Shown here: in pieces, positions 45,211-53,318 of the stretch
Layout: each line of letters begins with the position of its first letter
Position numbering within the stretch: position 1 is the first letter of the stretch
Source of the DNA: Nonomuraea solani
GTDB taxonomy: Bacteria > Actinomycetota > Actinomycetes > Streptosporangiales > Streptosporangiaceae
Assembly: GCF_900108335.1 (NCBI RefSeq)
Contig: NZ_FNVT01000015.1
Coordinates: 224,977-288,976 of the forward strand
Reading direction: 5' to 3'
Length of the DNA stretch: 64,000 nt
Notes under the pieces: generated by a model
The model's input: only the letters and a program-made list of their open reading frames with translations
What the model was told of the DNA's origin: nothing
The model's database searches: none
Program-made: the position numbers and the translations under genes

Positions 45211-45573
45211 AAGCATCGGCCGAGCGATACCAACCCGGCACGTCGAGCAGAAACCGTGCGCGCCTCCCGGAGGCGCGACGCCGGCGTCCTACCCAGTCGC
45301 GGCCGCAGAGTAGTCCGAACCGCCGGCCAGGCAAGAGACCGGCAACGACCGACGAGAGCCTCTCTGCCCCTCTCCCTAACGCAACCGCCCCGTCCGCACT
45401 GACGCCCCCGTCCGCATCCCCGACCAGCCTCATCCCTCAGTCCCCAGCCCCCCAGCCCTCAGCCCTCAGCCCTCAGCCCTCAGTGAGCCAACTGGTTGGC
45501 TGCGCCCAAAAGATCACCACTCCGGAAGTCTCGCGGCCATGTTCGCTGGCGGCCCGCATGCGCAACGATTCAC
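45211..45573. repeat. Intergenic region with CAGCCCT heptamer repeats
   Basis: No gene supported. Four perfect CAGCCCT units (45453-45480) with degenerate flanks lie in a C-rich tract. The rest contains the 3' flanks of the convergent neighbours. Confidence 0.6.
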
Positions 45574-46161
45574 CTACAACCCCAAAGGCAGCGTCCCTCT
45601 CAGATCGGTGCTCGCTGGAGTTGCCAGGATCGCGCTGACAACGACACCGAAAAGCCGATCGAGGCGCGGCGCGAGCGAAGGTTGATCGCCGAGCCACGCC
45701 AGCGACCCTGCCAGCGCGAACAGGTCCGTGCCGTCGATGTCGGTTCGCGCCATGCCCTCATCCTGAGCACGAACAAGGAGCCGCGTGCCGGCCGCCCGCA
45801 TCGCGACGCACGAAGTATGAAGTGCCGACTGCGGATCCTCGATGGCGGCCACCATCAACGCCACCACACCGCGATAGTTGTGCGCGCATGCGACGAAGTC
45901 GCGCAGCCACGACACCAGCGCATCATCAGGCGAGCTCGACGTCTCGAGCTCCCCCGCCGCCGCCGTCAGCTCGTCGAAGCTCGTACGAAGCAATGCCTCG
46001 AACAGCGCCTCACGCGTCGGAAAGTGACGGAGCAGTGTCGCGAGCCCCACCTCAGCTCGGCGTGCGATGTCGCGCATCGATGCCTCGACACCTTGCTCGG
46101 TGATGACAGCGCCCGCGACTGCGAGCACGTGGTCGCGATTCTTCCTGGCGTCGGCCCTCAT
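45574..46161 (-). CDS. TetR-family repressor of divergent oxidoreductase
   Basis: The 195-residue regulator has an HTH (VITEQGVEASMRDIARRAEVGLATLLRHFPTREAL, about 19-53). Its ATG 46161 has GAGAGGGAC upstream. The divergent gene at 46275 is preceded by three copies of one palindrome, the obvious binding sites. Small-molecule inducer unknown. Confidence 0.92.
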   Translation of the reverse strand: MRADARKNRDHVLAVAGAVITEQGVEASMRDIARRAEVGLATLLRHFPTREALFEALLRTSFDELTAAAGELETSSSPDDALVSWLRDFVACAHNYRGVVALMVAAIEDPQSALHTSCVAMRAAGTRLLVRAQDEGMARTDIDGTDLFALAGSLAWLGDQPSLAPRLDRLFGVVVSAILATPASTDLRGTLPLGL

Positions 46162-46174
46162 CCGTCCCTCTCGA

Positions 46175-46240
46175 TTTGACTATCCGGATCAGCGATCCAT
46201 ATTATCCGGATCAGTGATCCACATATCCGGACCACTGATC
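46175..46240 (+). promoter_or_regulatory. Promoter with three tandem TetR operators
   Basis: The palindrome GGATCAnTGATCC occurs three times: GGATCAGCGATCC (46185-46197), GGATCAGTGATCC (46207-46219, perfect) and GGACCACTGATCC (46228-46240). Starts are 22 and 21 bp apart, two helical turns. TTGACT (46175-46180) and TATTAT (46199-46204) with an 18-bp spacer form a plus-strand promoter that sites 1 and 2 overlap. Confidence 0.8.
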
Positions 46241-46274
46241 CGATAAGCGTATCCCCTGGCAGGGGCGGGAGAAA

Positions 46275-47288
46275 ATGATGCCGACACACACGATGAGGGC
46301 GATCCGGCTGCATGAGCACGGCGGCCCCGAGGTCCTGCGTTACGACGAGGTACCCATTCCCGAGCCGAAGCCGGACGAGGTGCTCGTTCGCGCGCACGCG
46401 ATCGGCGTCAACCCTCCGGACTGGTACCTGCGCGACGGGCTGATCGATCTGCCTCCGGAGGCGGAGCTGAAGATCAGCCTGCCCGTGATTCCCGGGACGG
46501 ACGTGTCGGGCGCCGTCGAGGCCGTCGGCGCGGATGTGGACGACCTCTCCATCGGCGACGAAGTCTTCGGCCTCCTTCGCTTTCCCAGCTTCAATGGCAG
46601 CGCATATGCCGAGTACGTGGCCGCCCGCGCGTCGGACCTCACCCGCAAGCCGGCGAACGTTGATCATGTGCACGCCGCCGGGGCGCCCATGGCCGGGCTG
46701 ACCGCTTGGCAGTACCTGATCGAGCTCGGACACGACCATCCATCGCCCTTCCAAGCGGAGCGTCACCACCCGGTGTCACTCGATGCCGGCACGACGGTCC
46801 TCATCAACGGCGCCGCGGGCGGCGTGGGGCACTTCGCGGTACAGCTGGCGAAATGGAGAGGCGCACGTGTCATCGCGGTGGCGTCGGGCGCGCACGAGTC
46901 GTTCCTGCGCGAACTCGGCGCCGACCAGTTCATCGACTACACCAAGAGCCGCCCCGAGGAACTCGTACACGACGTCGACCTCGTTCTCGACACCGTCGGC
47001 GGCCGCGAAAGCAGCCGCTTCCTCCGTACGCTCAAGCGCGGCGGCGCCCTGTTCCCAGTGTTCCCCGGCGTCTACGACCCCGAAGAGACCGCGAAACTGG
47101 ACGTCACGGTCTCGATCACCCAGGTCCGCTCGAACGGCGCACAACTCGCCGAACTGGGACGCTTGCTCGACACGGGCACGGTTCGCGTCGCACTGGACAG
47201 CACGTTCCCCCTCGCGGAAGCCCGAGCGGCACACGAACGCGCCGCCCGAGGACACATCCAAGGCAAGATCGTGCTCACAGCCGCTTAG
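46275..47288 (+). CDS. NADP-dependent quinone-oxidoreductase-like MDR protein
   Basis: The 337-residue protein is a zinc-free medium-chain dehydrogenase: GroES-like start (RAIRLHEHGGPEVLRYDEVP), IPGTDVSGAVEAVG, and nucleotide motif INGAAGGVGHFAVQLAKWRG. It reduces quinones or enones with NADPH and often detoxifies electrophiles, in keeping with control by the divergent TetR. The start is one of two adjacent ATGs (46275, 46278). Confidence 0.9.
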   Translation: MMPTHTMRAIRLHEHGGPEVLRYDEVPIPEPKPDEVLVRAHAIGVNPPDWYLRDGLIDLPPEAELKISLPVIPGTDVSGAVEAVGADVDDLSIGDEVFGLLRFPSFNGSAYAEYVAARASDLTRKPANVDHVHAAGAPMAGLTAWQYLIELGHDHPSPFQAERHHPVSLDAGTTVLINGAAGGVGHFAVQLAKWRGARVIAVASGAHESFLRELGADQFIDYTKSRPEELVHDVDLVLDTVGGRESSRFLRTLKRGGALFPVFPGVYDPEETAKLDVTVSITQVRSNGAQLAELGRLLDTGTVRVALDSTFPLAEARAAHERAARGHIQGKIVLTAA

Positions 47289-47679
47289 CACTCCAGCCAC
47301 AGATCGTGATCCCGATGGCGAGGGGCCGAGGAGACAGGAGGTGGCCAGGGTCGATCACCTGGACGAGATCGGCCACGCCACCGGGTGTCCGTTGTCAGAT
47401 GACATCGAACCTGGCCATTAGCCCTGGCGTGACTTTGTAGTGGCCAGTTCACCTGTCACAAACCGCGAGGTGGTTGTGTCATTCAGAACGGCCATTTTCC
47501 TGCAGTGCCCGCACAGGTAGACCGGAGGCACGGGCCAAGCCCGGCCCGGTGGCGGCGGGCCCCGGTTCGAACGATCCATCTGCCTCGGGGCGCTTTTCCG
47601 TTACTGGGCCTTCTACTGGGCCTTGAAGCGACTTAGAGGCCACCCGGATTGGTGCGGATGGATGTTGCCTGCGGGCTGG
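47289..47679. other. Intergenic region, no gene seen
   Basis: It contains a direct repeat (TACTGGGCCTTC twice, 47614-47637) and a TTCGAAC segment, but no tRNA fold, transposase or protein frame I can support. Confidence 0.5.
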
Positions 47680-48132
47680 TCAGGACTTGCCCACTCGGGC
47701 CGCCGGGGTTCTCGAACGTGACGCTGCGTAATTGAATACGTCATCGCCTTGTGTAGTTCTACGGATCCCGCCGATCGCTCTTTCGGCCACAATCATCTCG
47801 GTCAGCTTGTTGTCGTAGTTCTCCAGGCAGAACCTGTAGTCTCCGCTCCCGAAGGCGGCCGCGATGTATCGGTCGTAGTAGATGTGGTGGGGCGTGCCGA
47901 AGTCCTCGTATGCCTGGTCGCCGGTTGCCTGGATGTTCCACACCGCGGCCTGTCCCCCCTGCTCGCAGTCGGCAACGAGGTGGAAGGGCATCCCGCCTTG
48001 GTGGAACAGGCATTTGCCGTTGTCGGCTTTGATGCGATACCCGCCCTCCAGCGCGGCGGAGGCCGAAGGCGCGGCGACGGTGACGGCGCAGGCGGCGCCG
48101 AGCATCGTGGCGAACAGGCGTGACAGTTTCAT
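47680..48132 (-). CDS. Small secreted protein, unknown
   Basis: ATG 48132 follows GGGAGGAA. The 150-residue protein has a signal peptide (KLSRLFATMLGAACAVTVAAP, cut near ASA-ALE), then a beta-rich region with YRIKADNGKCLFHQG, a motif that recalls one unit of ricin-type lectins, and two further cysteines (DCEQ, FCLEN). No family assigned. Confidence 0.7.
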   Translation of the reverse strand: MKLSRLFATMLGAACAVTVAAPSASAALEGGYRIKADNGKCLFHQGGMPFHLVADCEQGGQAAVWNIQATGDQAYEDFGTPHHIYYDRYIAAAFGSGDYRFCLENYDNKLTEMIVAERAIGGIRRTTQGDDVFNYAASRSRTPAARVGKS

Positions 48133-48181
48133 CAGTTCCTCCCGCGAGATGGGCGTAGAGACGACACCTACGAACACTATT

Positions 48182-48199
48182 AGTGATTTTCAAATCACT
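48182..48199. promoter_or_regulatory. 18-bp palindrome upstream of secreted protein
   Basis: AGTGATTT-TC-AAATCACT is a perfect inverted repeat in a locally AT-rich patch, 50 bp upstream of the gene at 48132. It could be an operator. Confidence 0.5.
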
Positions 48200-48295
48200 G
48201 TAAGTAGCTGCGGAGGAAGAGAGGCATCGCGGACGTCCTGTCGTGTCCGGCCTCCACCTCAAGATCATTACTGAGGAATCGAGACACACCCACAT

Positions 48296-48640
48296 CTGGG
48301 TGAAGCGCCGGGCGTAGGCGCCGCCGAGTGAGTGCGGGACGAGCACGTACGGAGCGGGCGCACCTGTGGCCCGCAGCAGCGCGCGCAGTTCGGTGGCGAC
48401 CTCGGCGGCCTTGCGCGGCAACGCGGCCGGGTCGCTCCAGCCGGTGCCCGCGCGGTCGTAGAGGACGGAGGTAGTGAATCCCGCGACACGCTCGTGCAGG
48501 TTCAGGTAGTCGAGCCCGACGGCGCTGGCGCCGGACATGAACACCACGGCGGGACCACCGCTGCCGGACGTGTGGAGAAAGAGGCGACGACCCTGAACCT
48601 CGTAGTGGCGCCCCACCGGGGGGAGGAGTGACGTAGTCAT
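48296..48640 (-). pseudogene. N-terminal fragment of an alpha/beta hydrolase
   Basis: The frame from ATG 48640 encodes a normal alpha/beta hydrolase start: FLHTSGSGGPAVVFMSG, YDRAGTGWSDP and nucleophile elbow VPHSLGGAYARRF. Similarity stops at about 48296 (RRFTQ), after about 115 of some 290 expected residues. Unrelated, AT-richer sequence follows, so the catalytic Asp and His are lost. A deletion or insertion removed the rest. Confidence 0.75.
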
Positions 48641-48646
48641 GTCTCG

Positions 48647-48678
48647 ATGATGCGACCCTGACCATGCGTCAAGGTCAA
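48647..48678 (-). promoter_or_regulatory. MerR-type promoter of the truncated hydrolase
   Basis: On the minus strand TTGACC (48673-48678) and CATCAT (48647-48652) are 20 bp apart, the long spacing typical of MerR promoters. Between them lies the inverted repeat GACCTTGAC-N5-GTCAGGGTC (48654-48676, 8 of 9 paired). The expected start of transcription coincides with the ATG at 48640, so the message may be leaderless. Confidence 0.5.
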
Positions 48679-48679
48679 G

Positions 48680-49133
48680 TCCTAGCGTTCGCCCAGGTCA
48701 GGATAAGAAAGCGGCTCTGTCGCCAGCCCGCGCATCACGTCCGCGCAACGACCTCGCCGCTTCGGATAAGAGCCCACAATTCCTCAGGGGCCATCCGCGA
48801 TCAAAACTTCAGGCACAGGCACTACGCCGTTTCGCGGCTCGGCGCGAGGACTCCCGCGCCCCGCCAAAGTCCACGAGCCAGGCCCTGTGGTGGGCCGCTC
48901 TCGTGATGATCGCCACACAACCACCTGGGCCGTCCGCCGCCGTCTCAAGTAACGCCCGGGGCCCTTGACCCTCGCGTTACGCACTCTTCCTTGATCGCCG
49001 TGCATGTGGCGAGGGGGATGGTTCCGCGTGCCTTCGCTGGTCTGCGGAGCGGATGGGCAGATGCGGGAGCAGCATCGGCGGTGTCTGTTGCACTCTGTTT
49101 GAAGGTGATCCGCTGATGCTCCCGGATGGCACG
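48680..49133. other. Region without a supported gene
   Basis: Several frames cross it but none has a start, family motif or good codon pattern. It sits between two gene fragments and is probably decayed. Confidence 0.45.
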
Positions 49134-49364
49134 TTACCGTCGCCGGCCGCGCTGTTGGCGATCGCTGGTGGTGGCCTGCCAGAGGGCGGGCAGGTGAGCG
49201 ACCGCGGCGGCCAGCTCGCCAGGGTCGGGGACGGCGGGCTGAGCTTGGCTGATCGTGGCCAGCATCGCGTTGGCCTCGGCCAGGTCGGCAGGCTGCTGCG
49301 CGCGGGCGGTCCGGTCGCTGGCGGAGTGCCGCACGACGAAGGGCGGGCACGGGGCGCCCTCGGC
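49134..49364 (-). pseudogene. Possible C-terminal remnant of a serine recombinase
   Basis: The minus frame ends with DLAEANAMLATISQ and DPGELAAAVAHLPALWQAT, resembling the coiled-coil tail of large serine recombinases (pattern ELAA-x-LPALW-A-T). No catalytic domain, start or ribosome site is visible. The match is by eye and short, so this is tentative. Confidence 0.35.
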
Positions 49365-49635
49365 TGATGCGGGCGTTGATTCCCCGGGGCAGGACACAGA
49401 CGTTCGCTGGCCTACAGCAGTTTCAGTAGCGGCTCCTGCAATTGCAGTAGCGCGAATTGCCAGCAGTGACACGACGACCGGGCGGCCCGCGCCACGACAG
49501 TCTGAGCTGGTGCGCGAGATCGGATGAACGGTTTTCCGACATGGCTGCTTCGCCGTACCGCCCTCGGCCGTCGGCGGAGGCTGACGCATCCGCTTGACGC
49601 GGGTTCGAGCCCTACAGACCAAGGAGTGGATCAAA
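49365..49635 (+). promoter_or_regulatory. Upstream region of the oxidation operon
   Basis: It holds a perfect palindrome CTGCAATTGCAG (49436-49447) and two direct CAGTAGCG copies (49424-49431, 49445-49452) 21 bp apart, possible operator elements. No clear -35/-10 pair was found. Confidence 0.35.
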
Positions 49636-50343
49636 ATGATGGACCACGACGTCGCAATCGTCACCGGTGGGGGCGGGGACATCGGCAGGGGTGTCTGCCG
49701 GGCGTTGTCAAAGGCCGGGACGACGGTCGTGACGCTCGATCTCGACATCTCACATGCCGACGGCGCCGACCGGGCCATCCAGTGCGACGTGCGGGATCCC
49801 GCGGCGTGCGCGGGCGCCGTCGAGGAAGTCGTTCGCGACTTCGGTCGCGTAGACACGCTCGTCAACCTGGCGCAGGCGTTCGTCCAGAAGCCGCTACCTG
49901 AACTCACCGACGAGGACATGCGCCTGGTGTTCGACTCCGGGCCTATGGCGACGTTGCGCATGATGCAGCTGTGCTATCGGCACCTCAAGAGACGTGGCGG
50001 CGGATCGATCATCAACTTCGCCTCGGCGGCCGGGACCCAGGGAGGCATCCCCGGGCTGGGCGCCTACGCGGCCGCCAAGGAGGCCATCCGGGGCCTGTCC
50101 AAGCACGCCGCTGTCGAATGGGGGCCGGACAACATCCGCACCAACGTGATCTGCCCGGCCGCCACCAGCGACCCGAACCGCTTTGGCTTCGGCAAGCAGG
50201 TCGCGGACCGCAACCCCCTACGCCGCATCGGCGACCCCGAAGCCGACATCGGCGGCGTGGTCGTCTTCCTCGCCGGCCCCAGTTCCTCCTACATCAACGG
50301 ACGCACCCTGCACGTCGACGGCGGCGCCGGGACCTTCCGCTGA
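49636..50343 (+). CDS. Short-chain dehydrogenase/reductase
   Basis: ATG 49636 follows AAGGAG. The 235-residue SDR has a nucleotide motif TGGGGDIGRG, where Asp replaces the usual small residue, an NLAQ segment instead of NNAG, the catalytic Ser in FASAAG and Tyr/Lys in YAAAK. The C-terminus ends INGRTLHVDGG. It probably oxidises or reduces an alcohol or ketone made or used by the P450 that follows. Confidence 0.88.
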   Translation: MMDHDVAIVTGGGGDIGRGVCRALSKAGTTVVTLDLDISHADGADRAIQCDVRDPAACAGAVEEVVRDFGRVDTLVNLAQAFVQKPLPELTDEDMRLVFDSGPMATLRMMQLCYRHLKRRGGGSIINFASAAGTQGGIPGLGAYAAAKEAIRGLSKHAAVEWGPDNIRTNVICPAATSDPNRFGFGKQVADRNPLRRIGDPEADIGGVVVFLAGPSSSYINGRTLHVDGGAGTFR

Positions 50344-50475
50344 CCACAGCCGGGGCGCCCGGCAGAGGCGACGCCGCTTCTGGCGCCTTGCCGAGACCGG
50401 CCCCCTTCGACCAGCACACCTGCATCGACACCACCGCCGTGTCCGGCGGAGACCCCAAACGAGAGAGGAACGGCT

Positions 50476-51699
50476 TTGAACAGTGCGGCGAACGACGCCC
50501 CCCGGATGCCCTTCGAACGGACGAGCACCCTCGATCCGGAGCCCTTGTACGACGAGCTGCGGCGCCAGGGCCCGGTGACGCGGGTGACAACCTCAGTCGG
50601 TGATCCCGCCTGGCTGGTGACCGGTTTCGCGGAGGCCCGGCAGATCTATGGCGACAGCCACCGCTTCCGGCGCTCGCACTTCGCGCCCGAGCAGGCGGCC
50701 CGGATCGCCGACGCCGCGCTGCTGTCCGGTCCCACGAACAACTACGACAGCGAGGCACGCGAGCACGAGCGGATGCGCCGGATGCTGGTGCCGGCGTTCT
50801 CGGTGCCCCGCATGCGGCGGCTGACCGACCGGATCGGGGAGCTGACCGAAAGCTGCCTGGACGACATGGCGGCGGCCCGTAAGGCCCGGCCGGACGAACC
50901 GGTGAATCTGAACGACCTGCTGGCCTTCCCGCTCCCGGCGTTGGTGATCTGCGAGCTGCTCGGGGTGCCCCAGGAGGACCGCGCCTTCTTCCGCGGGTTG
51001 TCCGAGCGGATCAGCACCATCGACGGGGGTGACGACGCGCGGGCGGCGATGGGCGAGTTCATGGCTTATATGGGCCGGTTGATCGCGATCAAGCGCGAGC
51101 AGCCGGGAACGGACGTCATTTCCGACATCCTGGCCATGCAGGCCGAGGACCCCACGTTCACCGACCAGGACATGATGAAAATCTCTGCGGTCCTGCTGTT
51201 CGCCGGGCACGAGACGACCGCGGCCCGGATCGGCTTCGGCACGCTGTGGCTGCTGTCCGACCCGAGCCGCCGGGACCGGCTGGCCGGCGACCCGGACGGT
51301 GCGGTGCGGTCGACCGTCGAGGAGATCCTGCGGATCGCTGCGCCCGGCGGCGTCGGCATGCTGCGCTACGCCCACGAGGATGTGGAGATCGGCGGCGTCA
51401 CCATCGCCCGCGGCGATGCGGTGCTCATCTCCAACGACGCGGCCAACCGGGACGGCGCCGTGTTCGCCAACCCGGACGAGTTCGATCCGGACCGCAAGCC
51501 CAACACCCACCTCACCTTCGGCCACGGCCCGCGGGTCTGCATCGGCTCGAACCTGGCCCGCACCGAGTTGCGGATCGTCTTCCCGGCGCTGCTGCGCCGT
51601 TTCCCCGGCCTGCGCCTGGCCATCGATGTGAACGAGATCGAAGTCCTGTCCGACCGGCGGCTCACCGGCGGAGTGGGCCGCATTCCCGTCGTCTGGTGA
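50476..51699 (+). CDS. Cytochrome P450 with adjacent redox partners
   Basis: The start is TTG 50476, 7 nt after AGAGGA. The 407-residue P450 has the I-helix AGHETT (243-248), EEILR (ExxR) and heme loop FGHGPRVCIG with C355. It is followed by its ferredoxin and reductase genes, so the class I electron chain is complete. Substrate unknown; the SDR, MFS pump and aldo/keto reductase nearby suggest metabolism and export of a small lipophilic compound. Confidence 0.94.
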   Translation: MNSAANDAPRMPFERTSTLDPEPLYDELRRQGPVTRVTTSVGDPAWLVTGFAEARQIYGDSHRFRRSHFAPEQAARIADAALLSGPTNNYDSEAREHERMRRMLVPAFSVPRMRRLTDRIGELTESCLDDMAAARKARPDEPVNLNDLLAFPLPALVICELLGVPQEDRAFFRGLSERISTIDGGDDARAAMGEFMAYMGRLIAIKREQPGTDVISDILAMQAEDPTFTDQDMMKISAVLLFAGHETTAARIGFGTLWLLSDPSRRDRLAGDPDGAVRSTVEEILRIAAPGGVGMLRYAHEDVEIGGVTIARGDAVLISNDAANRDGAVFANPDEFDPDRKPNTHLTFGHGPRVCIGSNLARTELRIVFPALLRRFPGLRLAIDVNEIEVLSDRRLTGGVGRIPVVW

Positions 51700-51798
51700 A
51701 CATCGTCTGGTGAGCGTTGCCGCCTGACCGTGCGCCCGGCCCCGTACATGACCGTTCCCCATGACCCCCACATCCCGACAGAGCTGAGGAGCAGAAGC

Positions 51799-51996
51799 AT
51801 GCGTGTGGAACTGGACGTGCCCAAGTGCGTTGGCTCCGGGCAGTGCGTCATGGCCGCGCCTGATGTGTTCGATCAGCGGGACGAGGACGGCATCGCCGTC
51901 CTGCTGGACGACCACCCCGCCGAGCAACTCTTGTCCGGAGTGCGGGAAGCCGTGGCGATCTGCCCGGCCGCGGCCATCCGCCTGGTGGAGCGGTGA
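51799..51996 (+). CDS. [3Fe-4S] ferredoxin, P450 partner
   Basis: The 65-residue ferredoxin binds its cluster through C10, C16 (KCVGSGQC) and C55 (AICPAAAI). The missing fourth cysteine is typical of P450-partner ferredoxins. ATG 51799 follows GAGGAG. Its 3' end overlaps the reductase start by GTGA. Confidence 0.95.
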   Translation: MRVELDVPKCVGSGQCVMAAPDVFDQRDEDGIAVLLDDHPAEQLLSGVREAVAICPAAAIRLVER

Positions 51997-53216
51997 GGAA
52001 CGTCGTGGTCGTCGGTTTCTCGGCCGCCGGGCTCGCCGCGGCCGAGACGCTCCGCCGAGAGGGCTATGACGGCACCCTGACCGCCATCGGCGACGAGCCT
52101 TGGCCGCCCTATGACCGGCCGCCTTTGTCGAAGCAGATTCTGGCCAGGGAGTGGGATGTCGGCAGGCTTGCCCTCCGGCCCCCGTCGGACGTGGCCGCGC
52201 TCGATCTGGATCTGCGGCTCGGGACGGCTGCGGCCGGCCTTGATGCGTCGAACCGTACGGTGCGGCTGGCGGACGGCTCGTCGGTGCCCTACGACGGGTT
52301 GATCGTGGCGACGGGCGTCCGTCCGCGCCGGCTGCCCGGCCAGGGAGCGCACCTGCTGCGCACTCTCGACGACGCGCTCGCCCTGCGGGAGCGCATCCGG
52401 CCGGGGCGGCGCTTGGTGGTGGTCGGCGCCGGGTTCCTGGGCGCGGAGGCCGCCGCGGTGGCCTGGAAACTGGGCGCGCACGTCACCCTGCTGGAGCCAG
52501 CGTCGGTGCCGCTGGCGCACGCGGTGGGCGCCGAAGTCGGGCGGGTGCTGTCGCAGGCCCACCGGGATCGCGGTGTGGAGCTGCGCTGCGGGGTGACCGT
52601 CACCGAGGTGGCCGAGGACGGGGTGCGGCTCACCGGCGGCGAGATCGTCGAAGGTGACGAGATTCTCGTCGCGATCGGTTCGCTGCCGAACACCGACTGG
52701 CTGGCAGGCAGCGGCCTGACGGTCGTCGACGGCGTGGTCTGCGACGAGTACTGCCAGGCCGGGCCGGACGTGTACGCGGCCGGGGACGTCGCTCGCTGGT
52801 ACAACCCGCTGTTCGGGGTGTCGATGCGGATCGAGCATCGCACCAACGCCGCCGAACAGGGCATGGCCGCCGCCCGCAACCTGCTCGCCGGGCCGCGGGC
52901 ACGCAAGCCGTTCGCGCCGGTGCCCTACTTCTGGTCCGACCAATACGACATGAGGATCCAGGCTTACGGCTACCTGCGCGGCCACGACGAAGTGGCCATC
53001 GTGGAGGGCGACGTGACCGGACACCGGTTCGTGGCCGCCTACCGCACCGGCGACCGGCTCACCGGCGCCCTCGCGGTCGGCATGCCGCCCAAAGCCATCC
53101 GCCGATGGCGCCAGGCCATCGCCGTCCGGGCAACCTGGCGCGAGGCCGTACCGGAAAAGGCACCCGCGGCGGTGCATCCGCACGAGGAGGGCCTCCCCAG
53201 CGGACCGCAGGGCTGA
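51993..53216 (+). CDS. FAD-dependent NAD(P)H-ferredoxin reductase
   Basis: The 407-residue protein is of the putidaredoxin-reductase type: FAD motif VVVGFSAAGLAAAE (the first Gly triad is altered to GFSAAG), RPPLSKQIL, NAD motif VVVGAGFLGAEAAAVAWKLG and YAAGDVARW. It passes electrons from NAD(P)H to the preceding ferredoxin. Start GTG 51993 overlaps the ferredoxin stop. Confidence 0.94.
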   Translation: MRNVVVVGFSAAGLAAAETLRREGYDGTLTAIGDEPWPPYDRPPLSKQILAREWDVGRLALRPPSDVAALDLDLRLGTAAAGLDASNRTVRLADGSSVPYDGLIVATGVRPRRLPGQGAHLLRTLDDALALRERIRPGRRLVVVGAGFLGAEAAAVAWKLGAHVTLLEPASVPLAHAVGAEVGRVLSQAHRDRGVELRCGVTVTEVAEDGVRLTGGEIVEGDEILVAIGSLPNTDWLAGSGLTVVDGVVCDEYCQAGPDVYAAGDVARWYNPLFGVSMRIEHRTNAAEQGMAAARNLLAGPRARKPFAPVPYFWSDQYDMRIQAYGYLRGHDEVAIVEGDVTGHRFVAAYRTGDRLTGALAVGMPPKAIRRWRQAIAVRATWREAVPEKAPAAVHPHEEGLPSGPQG

Positions 53217-53318
53217 GGAGCGGCGCCCGATCGCCCGCTTCACGTGCACGCCCGTCCCTCAGCCCTTGCCGAACACGATCGTCCCAGCCAGGCTGCCCCT
53301 CACACGGAGATCACGTTC

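Noticed and set aside
45207..45638. Plus-strand open frame after the serine hydrolase
   Set aside because: It crosses the CAGCCCT repeat tract, has Pro/Ser low complexity and no ribosome site, and overlaps the TetR gene on the other strand.
47540..47600. TTCGAAC segment resembling a tRNA T-arm
   Set aside because: Flanking bases do not pair and no cloverleaf can be drawn.
49590..49625. GGGTTCGAGCCC resembling a tRNA 3' end or attachment core
   Set aside because: The five-base T-stem does not pair fully and no anticodon arm or acceptor partner is present.
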